From NCBI GenBank assembly GCA_964636985.1, contig CAZWSX010000001.1, positions 62,001-126,000 on the forward strand: a stretch of 64,000 nt of DNA, written 5' to 3'. The position numbers and the translations under genes are program-made. The notes under the pieces were generated by a model. It saw only the letters and a list, made by a program, of their open reading frames with translations. It was not told where the DNA came from and searched no databases. This DNA comes from CAZWSX01 sp964636985 (GTDB lineage: Bacteria > Planctomycetota > Planctomycetia > Pirellulales > Pirellulaceae). The first letter of the stretch is position 1. The number at the start of each line of letters is the position of its first letter. Positions 1-8,640 of this stretch are shown piece by piece.

Positions 1-987
1 GCGGAGCTATTGAGCGACATCGGTTACGCTCTCTACTTGCAGGATCGGCTTCCGCTCGCCGAGCAAAAGCTGCGAGCAGCCCTTTCGCTCAATCCCCAGT
101 ACGTGGCGGCGCGAAACAACCTAGGCATCGTTCTGGCAGAGCAGAAGAAGTTCGATGCCGCTCTGGCCGAGTTCCGCAAAGCCGGCAACGAGGCCAAAGC
201 CCATTGCAATCTCGCCTACGTGCAAACCAAAGTGGGCGCTCTCGCCGAGGCGGAGCGCAACTACCACAAGGCGCTGGAACTCGATGGCTCGTGCAAGCGA
301 GCGGCCGAAGCGCTCGTCCAGTTCGAGTCGGCACGCGAGAAGGCGAAACGAATCACTACCGCCAAGGGCAAATCGGGCCCGCAACAAGCGGATGAAACCG
401 AAGTCGCGCTCGCCTCAGGTGAAGAGCCTGAGTCGACGATAATGGACGCTCCCCAGGGGAAACCAGTCGAGTCTCTGCTGGGGCAGAAACCCCAAAAGCT
501 GCCGCCCGTGGTCGTGGAAGACGCCCCCCGCCCCGCCTTCAAAGCCGTTGCCGCCAATAACATGGCCGCTGCCGCCAACAACAAGGTGACTGCGAAGAAA
601 GTCGCGAGACCTGTCGTGAAAGCCCCGGAAGTTGTCGAGGAAGCCCCTGGCGAAAGCCTGGCAAACATTCTCCGCAATGCGGCTCGCGGTACGCCCGAAG
701 AAGCGTCGGCAGAACCAACGGTGATCGCGCCGCCACCAGCTAAAAAACCAGCGGCCAAAACCACCCGGCCTGCCGCTGCAATGCGAGTTGATGACGGCAT
801 CGAACGCTCGGCGCCGGTCCCACGCGTCGACATCCCCAGCATTCCCCCCAACTCGGACGGAACGATCTCAAATCCGTACGCGCAGCCATCAGCAGCGAAA
901 ACGCCACCTGCTGCGACCAAGAAAGTGCCTGCCGGCAAATCGAACAACGGCAGCAGCGGCCCGGTGGTGATCAGCGCCGACGGCTAA
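1..987 (+). CDS. TPR-repeat protein, TadD-like (5' end outside window)
   Basis: The reading frame is open from base 1, so the N-terminus lies before the window and the first in-frame TTG at base 10 is not necessarily the start. The visible first ~110 residues form tetratricopeptide repeats (for example the A-x-N-N-L-G-I helix around residue 36 and the N-Y-H-K-A-L-E-L helix near 85). The remaining ~215 residues are Ala/Pro/Lys-rich and probably disordered. A TPR protein beside tad genes suggests a TadD-like role in pilus assembly, but the gene points toward tadC and is not co-transcribed with it. The long disordered tail is not typical of TadD, so the role is inferred from context only. Confidence 0.75.
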   Translation, partial: AELLSDIGYALYLQDRLPLAEQKLRAALSLNPQYVAARNNLGIVLAEQKKFDAALAEFRKAGNEAKAHCNLAYVQTKVGALAEAERNYHKALELDGSCKRAAEALVQFESAREKAKRITTAKGKSGPQQADETEVALASGEEPESTIMDAPQGKPVESLLGQKPQKLPPVVVEDAPRPAFKAVAANNMAAAANNKVTAKKVARPVVKAPEVVEEAPGESLANILRNAARGTPEEASAEPTVIAPPPAKKPAAKTTRPAAAMRVDDGIERSAPVPRVDIPSIPPNSDGTISNPYAQPSAAKTPPAATKKVPAGKSNNGSSGPVVISADG

Positions 988-1001
988 CCTGCGCTGCCGC
1001 G

Positions 1002-2102
1002 TTAGTTGCCTTGCTGGCTCGACGGTCGATTGAGATTGGCCGACGAGTTCGCGGCCGAGATCGATTGCGACAGCGCCCCGCCCGGGCGAGCCTCCCGCTG
1101 GATGAAGTTCCGCAACTCCAATGCGGCTGGTCCAAGAAGCAGGATGTAAATCGGCGGCGCCAGGCAGAAGACCACCGGGAACAGCATCTGCACGCTCGAA
1201 CGATTGCCGCGCTCTTCCGCGGTTTGCCGGCGCGTGCGGCGGATGCTATCCGAGAAATCTCGGAACGCACTCGCCACGCTGCCACCTAGTTTCTCGGCAT
1301 GCCGAACCATCGACGCCAGAACCGAGACGTCGGGCGTATCGATGCGTGCGGCAAATTGCCGCAGCGCCTGGTCGAGCGAACCGGCTTCCGACTGACGATC
1401 GACAATCGCCAGTTCACAGGCGATATCGGGATGCGTCGATTTCAATTCTTTGCCGACGCGATCGATCGCTTTCCGCAATGGAAGCCCGCCGGAGACCGTC
1501 ATGTTGATCATGTCGAGTGCGTCAGGCAACGCGTATTGCATTCGTTGTTTTCTGGCCTTGGCTTGCGAACCCAAAACGAGCCGCGGCAACGCATAGATAA
1601 AGGCCAAAACGATCGCGCCAATTCCCAAAATGCGCGGCGTGACGTTCTCCTCTGGATTGGCCAGCAGCACCACAGCACAGCCCAGGAACAGAATCCAGGC
1701 AATCATCGCGAAGTTACGAACGCTAAGAAACTCTTCCAAAGCCCGGTTGTGGTAGTAGCCCGCTTGGACGAGTTCTTTGCGCAGTTTCTCTTGAGTCGAC
1801 TTGGTGATCGGGAAGACCCACGCGAAGGCGTCGGTGAAGAAACCGAGCGAGAGAGGCTGCAAACTGCCGACTTGATCCTTCTCGGGAATCCGGTTGCGGC
1901 CGAAGCCAATCAGGAGCCGCCCCGCCAAGTAGAGCATGAGCGTGACGCTGAGGAAGACGCCCATCACGATCAGCGCGGCCTGGCCGGGCGTCGTCTTATC
2001 GTGCGGCAGCAGCGAGCGCCATGCATCGATCTGCTTCACGTAGACGCCGAATTGTTCGACCAGCGTGTTGATCGAGTTCAACCATCCACTGCGTCCGTCC
2101 AT
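1002..2102 (-). CDS. tadC: TadC-type pilus inner-membrane platform protein (T2SSF domain)
   Basis: Inner-membrane platform subunit of a Tad/Flp pilus, expected to work with TadB and the CpaF ATPase. The 366-residue protein has a membrane helix near residues 42-66, two more around 132-180, a cytoplasmic T2SSF domain (conserved A-L-P-D-A-L-D-M near 190, then G-G-L-P-L-R-K-A) and a final helix near 310-330. ATG at 2102 has a GGGAG box 8-9 bases upstream. It is the last gene of a minus-strand run cpaB-cpaF-tadB-tadC, separated from tadB by 51 bases. Calling it TadC rather than TadB rests on gene order and its extra N-terminal helix. Confidence 0.9.
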   Translation of the reverse strand: MDGRSGWLNSINTLVEQFGVYVKQIDAWRSLLPHDKTTPGQAALIVMGVFLSVTLMLYLAGRLLIGFGRNRIPEKDQVGSLQPLSLGFFTDAFAWVFPITKSTQEKLRKELVQAGYYHNRALEEFLSVRNFAMIAWILFLGCAVVLLANPEENVTPRILGIGAIVLAFIYALPRLVLGSQAKARKQRMQYALPDALDMINMTVSGGLPLRKAIDRVGKELKSTHPDIACELAIVDRQSEAGSLDQALRQFAARIDTPDVSVLASMVRHAEKLGGSVASAFRDFSDSIRRTRRQTAEERGNRSSVQMLFPVVFCLAPPIYILLLGPAALELRNFIQREARPGGALSQSISAANSSANLNRPSSQQGN

Positions 2103-2153
2103 TGTCTTGCTCCCAAGCGATCTTTTTCTTCGATCGCGCTTCCAAAGCCTGCG

Positions 2154-3074
2154 TTAATAATCGCTCTTCGACAGCCGCGACATCCAGAAGATGCCGATCA
2201 CTTGCAGGATCACGGCCACGGCCAGCATCGCCCGGCCCCAGTGATCGTTGAGCAGTTGGCTGCCGTACTCCGGCTGCAGGAAGAACATGTAACCAAAAAT
2301 CAGTGGACCCAGCGTCGCGATCACCATCGCCGACGTACGGCCGGCGGTGGTCACGCTTTTCAGCTGACGATGGTAGGAGTGGCGATCGCGAATCACTTCG
2401 GCCAAACGCTCCAGCGTGATCGGCAAGTTGCCGCCAGCCTCGCGGTGGACGGCCACAGCATTCGCGAAGATGCGAACGTCCATCAAATCGACCCGGTGGG
2501 CGAGCGCGTGCATGCAGGTCGGCAGTGCCAAGCCCAAGTCGAGTTGCTTTGCGCAGCGAGTCAGCTCGGTTCCCACGGGGGCAGCCGTCGATTCGCCGAC
2601 GAGCTCCAGTCCTTGCTCAAGGCTTTCGCCGGCTCGAACCGCCCGGGCAAGAAGTTCAATCGCCACGGGGAACTGTTGCTCGAACAATGCACGACGGCGG
2701 TGGGCCGCCCAGGTGAGCCCGGCGAGCACCAAGCCCAGGGCTGCGCCAGCAGCAACAAGAGCCAGCATTTCGTTTTGCAGCGAGACCCAAACAGCGCCGC
2801 CAGCGGCGGTCGACGCGACGATCATCAGCAGCGCGCCTTCCAGTGGGCCGGCCGCAATGCCCGACATGTACATGGTGCGTTCGAACCAGACGTCGAACCG
2901 CCCCATCGAGTCCTTGGCTTCCAGGAACTTGGGCAATCGCTTGATTTCGCGCTTGATCAACGTTTCGGGAGCCACGAAGACATCGCGGATCGCGAACAGA
3001 ATCGCGCCGAGCGTCGACGTGAACCACGCGAACGAGACAAACGAGATGAATCCGGGACTGATGTTCTCGAACAT
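2154..3074 (-). CDS. tadB: TadB-type pilus inner-membrane platform protein (T2SSF domain)
   Basis: Partner of TadC in the Tad pilus platform. N-terminal and mid-protein membrane helices are followed by the T2SSF domain (L-L-A-R-A-V-R-A-G-E-S-L-E-Q-G-L motif near the middle, then R-E-A-G-G-N-L-P) and C-terminal membrane helices. I place the start at ATG 3074, which has an AGGAG box 9 bases upstream, rather than the in-frame TTG three codons earlier that overlaps that box. About 306 residues, normal for the family. The gene lies 43 bases after the cpaF stop codon on the same strand. Confidence 0.9.
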   Translation of the reverse strand: MFENISPGFISFVSFAWFTSTLGAILFAIRDVFVAPETLIKREIKRLPKFLEAKDSMGRFDVWFERTMYMSGIAAGPLEGALLMIVASTAAGGAVWVSLQNEMLALVAAGAALGLVLAGLTWAAHRRRALFEQQFPVAIELLARAVRAGESLEQGLELVGESTAAPVGTELTRCAKQLDLGLALPTCMHALAHRVDLMDVRIFANAVAVHREAGGNLPITLERLAEVIRDRHSYHRQLKSVTTAGRTSAMVIATLGPLIFGYMFFLQPEYGSQLLNDHWGRAMLAVAVILQVIGIFWMSRLSKSDY

Positions 3075-3117
3075 CGACGGCAACTCCTATGCCCCCTGCG
3101 ATGCAGGTGGGAACGAC

Positions 3118-4434
3118 TTAGACCGTCTTGGTGAACAACGACGACGATACTTCGACGCCCGAGTCGGCGAACCGCGAAACGCACTGCGGGACATATCCCG
3201 TTGCGAAGAACTCCCCTTGGGCAATTCCCGCTGCGTCGAGCCCCTGTTGCCGGAAGCCGAACACGTCCTGCAAGGTGTATTCGCCATTGGCCGCGCTGAC
3301 GATCTCGCTGATTCGCATGATCTTGCGAACGCCACCCTTGAGCCGCGCCAGGTGCACCACCAACTTGATGCCCGAGGCCACGTATTCGCGAACGACTTTG
3401 ATCGGCAGTTCGAAGCCCGACATTGCGACCATCATTTCGAGCCGCGACAGAGCATCGCGCGTATCGTTGGCATGGATCGTGGTCAGGCTTCCTTCGTGGC
3501 CGGTGTTCATGGCTTGGAGCATGTCGAGGGCTTCCGCGCCGCGGACTTCGCCCACCAGAATCCGGTCGGGCCGCATGCGGAGGCTGTTCTTCACGAGCTC
3601 TCGCTGGGTGACGGCCCCTGCCCCTTCGCTGTTGGCGGGACGCGTTTCGAGCCGCGCGACGTGGCGATGTTGCAGAATCAATTCGGCCGAGTCTTCGATC
3701 GTGACAATCCGCTCGTCCCCCGGGATGGCGGTCGACAATGCGTTGAGCATGGTCGTCTTGCCGGCACCCGTTCCGCCCGAGATCAAAAAGCTAATGCGAG
3801 AGGCCACGGCCGCTTGCAGGAACTCGGCCATCTCAGGCGAGAGCGTGTCGTTCGCCAGCAGGTTCGAGACCTTGAGGTGTTCGGCGCCAAAGCGGCGAAT
3901 CGAGAGCTTCGGGCCATCGAGCGCCAGCGGAGCGACCACGGCATTCACGCGGCTTCCATCAGGCAGGCGGGCGTCGACCATCGGGCTGACTTCGTCAACG
4001 CGGCGGCCCACTTTTCCGACAATCCGCTGGATGATTCGCAGCACGTGAGCGTCGTCGGCAAAAACAATGTTGGTCAGTTCCAACCGGCCGCGACGTTCGA
4101 CATAGACCTCGCGATGCCCGTTGACCAGGATATCACTCACGGTGGGGTCGTTCATCAACGAATCGATCGGACCCAGCCCGAAGACTTCCGATTCGAGGTC
4201 GGCGATGAGCCGTGTCTTGACGGCGTCGTCCAGCTTGAGACGTCGTTGCTTGACGATCTGCTGCGTAAGCTGATGGACCTCTTTTCGCATCCATTCGTCG
4301 TCGACCTGGCCGACAGCCGCCAGGTCGAGCGATTCCACCAGTTCGTTGTGGATGCCCGTCTTGAGTTTTTGGTATTCGAGTTCGCTCACGTCCGTTGCGA
4401 CGGTGGTGGCTCGACTGGGGAAGAGGCTGATCAT
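3118..4434 (-). CDS. cpaF: CpaF/TadA secretion ATPase of the Tad pilus
   Basis: Cytoplasmic hexameric ATPase that powers Flp pilus assembly. Diagnostic motifs are Walker A G-G-T-G-A-G-K-T-T at about residue 225 and the Asp/His-box segment V-G-E-V-R-G-A-E-A-L-D-M-L-Q-A-M-N-T-G-H-E-G, followed by T-T-I-H-A-N. The N-terminal all-alpha domain and the N-G-x-x-x-V-Y-V-E motif of CpaF proteins are present. ATG 4434 is preferred over a TTG three codons upstream. A GGGGG stretch about 11 bases upstream is the only ribosome-site candidate. About 438 residues, normal length. Confidence 0.95.
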   Translation of the reverse strand: MISLFPSRATTVATDVSELEYQKLKTGIHNELVESLDLAAVGQVDDEWMRKEVHQLTQQIVKQRRLKLDDAVKTRLIADLESEVFGLGPIDSLMNDPTVSDILVNGHREVYVERRGRLELTNIVFADDAHVLRIIQRIVGKVGRRVDEVSPMVDARLPDGSRVNAVVAPLALDGPKLSIRRFGAEHLKVSNLLANDTLSPEMAEFLQAAVASRISFLISGGTGAGKTTMLNALSTAIPGDERIVTIEDSAELILQHRHVARLETRPANSEGAGAVTQRELVKNSLRMRPDRILVGEVRGAEALDMLQAMNTGHEGSLTTIHANDTRDALSRLEMMVAMSGFELPIKVVREYVASGIKLVVHLARLKGGVRKIMRISEIVSAANGEYTLQDVFGFRQQGLDAAGIAQGEFFATGYVPQCVSRFADSGVEVSSSLFTKTV

Positions 4435-4526
4435 GATATGCAAAACCCCCTGGCGCCGATTCGAGCCATGAGATAAGGGGCTCGAATCGCGCTTTGACGT
4501 CTGATTGGAAAGACGATATTGAAAGA

Positions 4527-5495
4527 CTAGTTGCCGTTGCTGATCGGCAGTGAGATTCCGCCGGGTACGCCGGGCGCCACAATGATGGTGGGAGCCGGTT
4601 GTGCGGTTTGTACCGCAGAGACGGGCGTTTTGGGTTCGAGCGTTTCGGCCACCTTGGCGATTTCGGTGCCGGTCCGCTCGTCCCGATGGAAGCGAACGCT
4701 GCTCATTTGACGGCCACGATAGATTTGCATCTTGTGCCGTTGCAGCGGGCGATTGAGAACTTCGTTGAGCGTTCGTGGGGCGTCGTCGATCTCGGCCATT
4801 GCCAGGTCGTCTTTGTTACGCAGGACGAGCGTGACGCTCCCTTTGCCTTCGATCACTTTCAAGGCAGCCACTTGGCGAGGAGTGCACGCCAGCGTCACCG
4901 ACAGCTTCTTGGCGTCGATGGTCTCGTCGTTGGCCCGATTTTCCTTGGTCGTTTCGCGATTGAGAGCCAGAACTTCGGCCGCTTCGATCAACGGCAACGT
5001 CATTTCCGGCTCGTCGTCGGGCTCCGAACCGGCATCGGATCGAAAGTAGACATCGACCATCGAACCAGGGCGAGCGAAACCGGCAACGGCGGCGTCGGGC
5101 TCAACGGCGACAGTCACCGCTCGGTAGCCCGCCTTGGGAGCGATCGGAGGAAGCGTCCCTTGCGGATACAAATCATCCGTGTAGAAGGGTTCCCCCTTCG
5201 TGATCGGTCGCATGACGACCCGGCCAACGATTTGGCGGGTGTTGATCATCCGAGCGCCGGTAAAACCCCGTTCTTTGATCTGTTCGGGCGTCAGTTGATA
5301 GATCGAGATATCTCCCATCGAGATCGTTCGACCTTCTTCCAAGTCGCGTCCGGCGATTGCGACTTCTTCCAACTTGCGCTGCGAGATTTCCTTGGGCTTG
5401 TTCTTAAGCAGTTCCTTTTGGACGACGTAGGCGCCCAAGAGACCGAACATCACCGCAAACAGACCCAGCAGAAGGGTCCCGGCGCTAAGTCGCAT
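4527..5495 (-). CDS. cpaB: CpaB/RcpC pilus assembly protein with SAF domain
   Basis: Periplasmic Tad pilus component of the CpaB/RcpC family. It has an N-terminal membrane anchor (residues ~5-25), a SAF domain (V-A-I-A-G-R-D-L-E-E-G to about residue 100) and the RcpC-type domain containing G-Y-R-A-V-T-V-A-V and R-P-G-S-M-V-D-V. The start at ATG 5495 has GGAG 7 bases upstream; a TTG further out would add 18 residues before the anchor. cpaC (secretin) and cpaE (tadZ), which often follow cpaB, are not present: the next gene downstream is cpaF, only 92 bases away. Confidence 0.92.
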   Translation of the reverse strand: MRLSAGTLLLGLFAVMFGLLGAYVVQKELLKNKPKEISQRKLEEVAIAGRDLEEGRTISMGDISIYQLTPEQIKERGFTGARMINTRQIVGRVVMRPITKGEPFYTDDLYPQGTLPPIAPKAGYRAVTVAVEPDAAVAGFARPGSMVDVYFRSDAGSEPDDEPEMTLPLIEAAEVLALNRETTKENRANDETIDAKKLSVTLACTPRQVAALKVIEGKGSVTLVLRNKDDLAMAEIDDAPRTLNEVLNRPLQRHKMQIYRGRQMSSVRFHRDERTGTEIAKVAETLEPKTPVSAVQTAQPAPTIIVAPGVPGGISLPISNGN

Positions 5496-5738
5496 GACGA
5501 AACTCCAAATTGAACTGAGGCTCGAAAGGAGGTAGTCCGAGAGGACCAACCCGTCACTTTCACCGCGCTGTCGAAAAGGTTTAGATACTTTTCGTATCGG
5601 CGAAAATTTGATTTGATCTCATCCAGTGTGATCGACTTCGCTCACGTCTCTTCAAAAATCTCTCATCAAGTCGTCAAGGACATCACACTGCAGTCTGGTT
5701 GTGCTGAGTTTGCCAAAGGTCCCGTTAGCCAGGGAACA
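5496..5738. other. Intergenic region between prepilin peptidase and cpaB
   Basis: About 240 bases without a supported gene. The stretch around 5580-5630 is relatively AT-rich compared with its surroundings and could hold a minus-strand promoter for cpaB-cpaF-tadB-tadC, but I see no clear paired -35/-10 boxes. Confidence 0.3.
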
Positions 5739-6278
5739 CTAACCGTTGACCATGGCGCGATGTGCGACCCATTTGAGAATCTCGAGGATCATCCAGCTGT
5801 AGGTGGCGATCACGGTTAATACACCGTAAGGCGTGCGGGTGCGCACGTCTCCGAATCGTCCCTTGCCGCGCAATCGATCCTGTTGGAAAGGCCGTTGGCC
5901 CCGCCACAAGTCGTACAGGAACCAAAACCCGACCATGGCCAGGGCCAGCACGCCCGTGAATAGAAAAACAATGAGCGTTGGCTTGGCGCCGATCCAGGCG
6001 CCCAGCGCCCCCATCAGCTTCACGTCGCCGGCGCCGCTTCCGCCGATCAGCCACAACAGCAGCATGATCCCGAAGCCAACCGCGAATCCACCCAAGGCGA
6101 ACGTGAGGCGATTCCAGCCTTCTTGCGTGGCGGCGTGGAAAATAAGGCCTGCGGCAAAAGCCGACACGGTCAGCCAATTCGGAATTTTCAGCGTGCGTAC
6201 ATCGGTAACCAACGCCGTAGTGACGAATACCGCCACCGCCGTCAGTTGAACCGCCATCGTGACCGTTGCCGTATCCAT
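5739..6278 (-). CDS. A24-family prepilin peptidase (TadV/CpaA)
   Basis: Small integral-membrane aspartic peptidase expected to cleave the Flp and TadE-type precursors encoded nearby. The protein has about 179 residues and roughly five membrane helices. The first catalytic Asp is in T-D-V-R-T-L-K-I-P-N (TadV signature D-x-R-x-x-K-I-P-N) and the second in G-S-G-A-G-D-V-K-L-M-G-A-L-G-A (G-x-G-D-x-K-L). ATG 6278 with an AGGA box is preferred to a TTG that would add 52 residues containing a palindromic repeat. It lies between the pilin genes and cpaB on the same strand. Confidence 0.92.
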   Translation of the reverse strand: MDTATVTMAVQLTAVAVFVTTALVTDVRTLKIPNWLTVSAFAAGLIFHAATQEGWNRLTFALGGFAVGFGIMLLLWLIGGSGAGDVKLMGALGAWIGAKPTLIVFLFTGVLALAMVGFWFLYDLWRGQRPFQQDRLRGKGRFGDVRTRTPYGVLTVIATYSWMILEILKWVAHRAMVNG

Positions 6279-6330
6279 GTTGCTGGTCCTACCGAAGTGA
6301 CGTTGCCGGTTCTTCCGTCGAGTGGGGTGG

Positions 6331-6355
6331 CACTGGCATCCTAAAGACGCCAGTG
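6331..6355. repeat. 25-base palindromic repeat, family A (variant copy)
   Basis: The sequence reads cactggcatc / ctaaa / gacgccagtg. It matches the palindrome found at 23277, 39975, 44216 and 47738 with one change in the left arm, and it carries the same GTGG flank. It lies in the leader of the prepilin peptidase gene. Confidence 0.8.
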
Positions 6356-6530
6356 TGCTTACAACAATACGTTGCAACCCGAACACTTGGTTTTGACGCG
6401 ACACTAATCCATCAGAGCAAACCAGGACCGGCACCGCCGTAGCCGTGCCGGACGAAGTTCGATCTGGCGATCCAGTTCGAAAAAGCCGGACGTTCCGTTG
6501 GGATGGCCAACGGAACGTCGCGGGCCGTTA

Positions 6531-6893
6531 TTACGTGCCTTGCAGCGTCGGCGTAGCCGGCGGAATCGCTTCATTCGGCGGCGGAGCCGGGTGCGTGATG
6601 CAGGCTTCGTCGATCAGCGGGGTGTCAGGATTGAGGTTGTCGCAGAAGTCCGAGTTGTCGTTCCACAAAGAACCGGCAACCGAAGCGCTGTGACCCAGAA
6701 CCCCATCGATAATGTAGCTTTGGTTCAGCGAGTTCATCGCTTGCGCGACGTCGGCCAATTCGCTGGTAATACCGTCACGAACGGCAGCCAGACCAACGGC
6801 CAAACCCAGAACCGCAATCGTCGCGATCAAAACCAATTCCGCCGAGACGACGAAACCAGCTTCATCATTCCACAAACGTTGCATCATCTTCAT
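6531..6893 (-). CDS. Flp-like pilin with C-terminal tail (pilin A)
   Basis: Type IVb pilin-like precursor of about 120 residues, twice the size of a classical Flp. The N-terminus K-M-M-Q-R-L-W-N-D-E-A-G is followed by a hydrophobic helix starting F-V-V-S-A-E-L-V-L-I. Cleavage after Gly would put Glu at +6 rather than the usual +5. A short linker leads to a tail with S-D-F-C and a Pro-rich end. ATG 6893 with AGGTGG upstream is preferred over an earlier in-frame codon. It is the last of four tandem paralogs. The tail motif N-x-S-D-F-C recurs in two siblings. Confidence 0.88.
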   Translation of the reverse strand: MKMMQRLWNDEAGFVVSAELVLIATIAVLGLAVGLAAVRDGITSELADVAQAMNSLNQSYIIDGVLGHSASVAGSLWNDNSDFCDNLNPDTPLIDEACITHPAPPPNEAIPPATPTLQGT

Positions 6894-7241
6894 GTGCAAC
6901 CACCTTTCTGTACGGCGGTGAGGGGTTGTCCCTTGGGTGGATTGCACCGCTAGTCGCCGTTACCGCCACGTACGGCCGCTGGATGCAATCCGGGGATACG
7001 AATAGTTTGCTCCTCGAGGATCCTCGATCGCCCGACAGGTCGAGGAACGACCCCCCGTCGGACGCTTGGAAATCGGCCTGCCGCGTGGAAGCTTCAAACA
7101 CGCGCCGCGTGCACCGAAATCCGGGAAACAATCCCCGCCGACCGACATCGTGCCGCACGGCCTGGATTGTTGTAACTCGAACCAAAACTCGATCGCATCA
7201 TTGCGAGCGAGATCAAACACACTGCCATTAAGGACCGCGTT
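6894..7241. other. Gene-free gap between pilin A and pilin B
   Basis: About 350 bases. No reading frame is convincing on either strand. The stretch 7010-7045 contains short complementary pieces around tcctcgaggatcctcga, but no terminator-like U-run. It may hold the leader or promoter of pilin A. Confidence 0.4.
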
Positions 7242-7628
7242 CTACGGAAACTGCCCACTCGGCGCGTTGGCCGGTACTTCGCCCGCGGTCGGAGCGTAGA
7301 TTTGGATACACGCCGGCGGTTCGTCGGCGTTGTCATTCATTTGTGGCGACACGTTGTCGATGTTCTGAATCAGTCCGGAGTCGTATTCGCCCGGCTCGAT
7401 CGTCCCATTGCCGTTCGTGTCAATTCGAATTCGATAGGAAAAGGATTGGTCCAACCGGTCGAGCGCCACAGCCGCGTCGCCGAACTGTTGGGTGATCTGA
7501 TCGCGGAAGTAGGCCAGCCCGACAATTGCTCCCAGTGCCACGATGGTGGTCACCAGAATCAGGCTCGCGGGCGCGGTGAAACCACGCTCGTCGCGCCACA
7601 GTCGTCGGATCATTGTCTTGAGCGTCAT
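7242..7628 (-). CDS. Flp-like pilin with EF-hand-like loop in its tail (pilin B)
   Basis: 128-residue pilin-like protein. The N-terminal segment R-R-L-W-R-D-E-R-G is followed by a hydrophobic helix, F-T-A-P-A-S-L-I-L-V, in which the pilin Glu is replaced by Ser. The tail contains D-T-N-G-N-G-T-I-E-P-G-E, which fits the 12-residue EF-hand/dockerin calcium loop (D1, N3, N5, T7, E12). It also carries a lone Cys (P-P-A-C-I) and a Pro-rich end. It is the most divergent of the four tandem pilins and could be a minor pilin. Confidence 0.85.
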   Translation of the reverse strand: MTLKTMIRRLWRDERGFTAPASLILVTTIVALGAIVGLAYFRDQITQQFGDAAVALDRLDQSFSYRIRIDTNGNGTIEPGEYDSGLIQNIDNVSPQMNDNADEPPACIQIYAPTAGEVPANAPSGQFP

Positions 7629-7667
7629 TGCCAGATTCTCGCTGCCTCGGCGTTCTCTCGGCCTGGA

Positions 7668-8096
7668 TTAGGGGAAAGTCGCCGGAGCGGTCGGAGGTGT
7701 TGCTTCGTTGCCGGCGTCGCTCGACCAGGTCGGTGCGGTATTCGCGCACCAATCCGAGTTGTCGACGTAGCTAAAGTTGTTCACGCTGGCGGTGACGGTA
7801 GGCAGCGGGCCCGTGCCAAAGTTGCCGGTAATCGTGACGCCGTTTGCGTTATTTTGAAAAGTGACTTGTCCCGACGATGTTCCCGAGATCGAGACCGCAT
7901 ACGAGCTATCGACCGCCTCGACAGCATTGCCGATGTCGGTGAACTCGGTTACCAGGCGATCGCGAAATGATGCCAGTCCCACCATGGAACCAAGGAGCAG
8001 GATGGAGCCGACGAGGATGAGCTCGCCGCTGATCGCCATTCCGCGCTCATCGTTCCAAAAGGCTCGCATTGTTTTCAGGATTTGCATCGCTCTCAT
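7668..8096 (-). CDS. Flp-like pilin with C-terminal tail (pilin C)
   Basis: 142-residue pilin-like precursor. The leader ends D-E-R-G, then the helix M-A-I-S-G-E-L-I-L-V with Glu at +6. The tail is beta-rich, with Ser/Thr/Asn-rich strands, then N-S-D-W-C and a Pro-rich end beginning N-E-A-T-P. An alternative ATG at 8087 is equally possible; neither start has a strong ribosome site. It shares the tail layout of pilins A and D, which points to tandem duplication and divergence. Confidence 0.86.
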   Translation of the reverse strand: MRAMQILKTMRAFWNDERGMAISGELILVGSILLLGSMVGLASFRDRLVTEFTDIGNAVEAVDSSYAVSISGTSSGQVTFQNNANGVTITGNFGTGPLPTVTASVNNFSYVDNSDWCANTAPTWSSDAGNEATPPTAPATFP

Positions 8097-8135
8097 CTCG
8101 TGGCGGGCGAACAGCCCCGCAACCTTTGCTTTGTT

Positions 8136-8543
8136 TTAGGGAACGGGGGTCGGGGCCGGCGTTCCTTCATTACCACCCGGTGCCGGGTGCGTGATCGCCG
8201 TGGCTTCGCAGAAGTCGGCGGCGTCGTTGAAATTGAAGTTTCTGAACGTTGATTCGGTGGTGATCAGGTTCAGCGTTTGTGTCACCGTCACCGTGTTTCC
8301 CTCAACGTCGATGTTGACGTTCGGTCCGCAGTCGGCACAGCCACCGGTGATGTTGACGCTGAACGACTGGTTCAAGGCGCCAACTGCTTTGCCGGTGTCG
8401 TCAAGCTCGCTCACGATCCCATCCCGCAACGATGCCAGGCCAACAATGGCCCCCAGGATGACAATGGTGCCAATGAGCACCAATTCCGCGCTTTGAACAA
8501 AGCCGCGTTCATCGTGCCAGAGGCGTAATGCCATTTTCATCAT
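8136..8543 (-). CDS. Flp-like pilin with C-terminal tail (pilin D)
   Basis: 135-residue pilin-like precursor, first of the four in transcription order. The leader ends D-E-R-G, followed by F-V-Q-S-A-E-L-V-L-I with Glu at +6. The tail contains a C-A-D-C pair near residue 75, then a Thr/Val-rich beta segment, the shared A-A-D-F-C motif, and the Pro-rich end N-E-G-T-P. ATG 8543 has AGGA about 10 bases upstream. The next upstream gene ends at 8641, so a promoter could lie in the AT-richer 8570-8640 stretch. Confidence 0.87.
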   Translation of the reverse strand: MMKMALRLWHDERGFVQSAELVLIGTIVILGAIVGLASLRDGIVSELDDTGKAVGALNQSFSVNITGGCADCGPNVNIDVEGNTVTVTQTLNLITTESTFRNFNFNDAADFCEATAITHPAPGGNEGTPAPTPVP

Positions 8544-8640
8544 GGAGCTCGATCCTTGTAACGCGTCCTTGCAATAGCAAGGTGATTAATAGCGCGCTGC
8601 TAATACGTAATTTCGATTCTGCTTGGCGTTTACAGTATGT

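Noticed and set aside
1299..4476. Long plus-strand open frames (611 and 686 codons) over the tad genes
   Set aside because: They are antisense to tadC, tadB and cpaF, which carry clear family motifs; high GC codon use keeps the opposite strand open.
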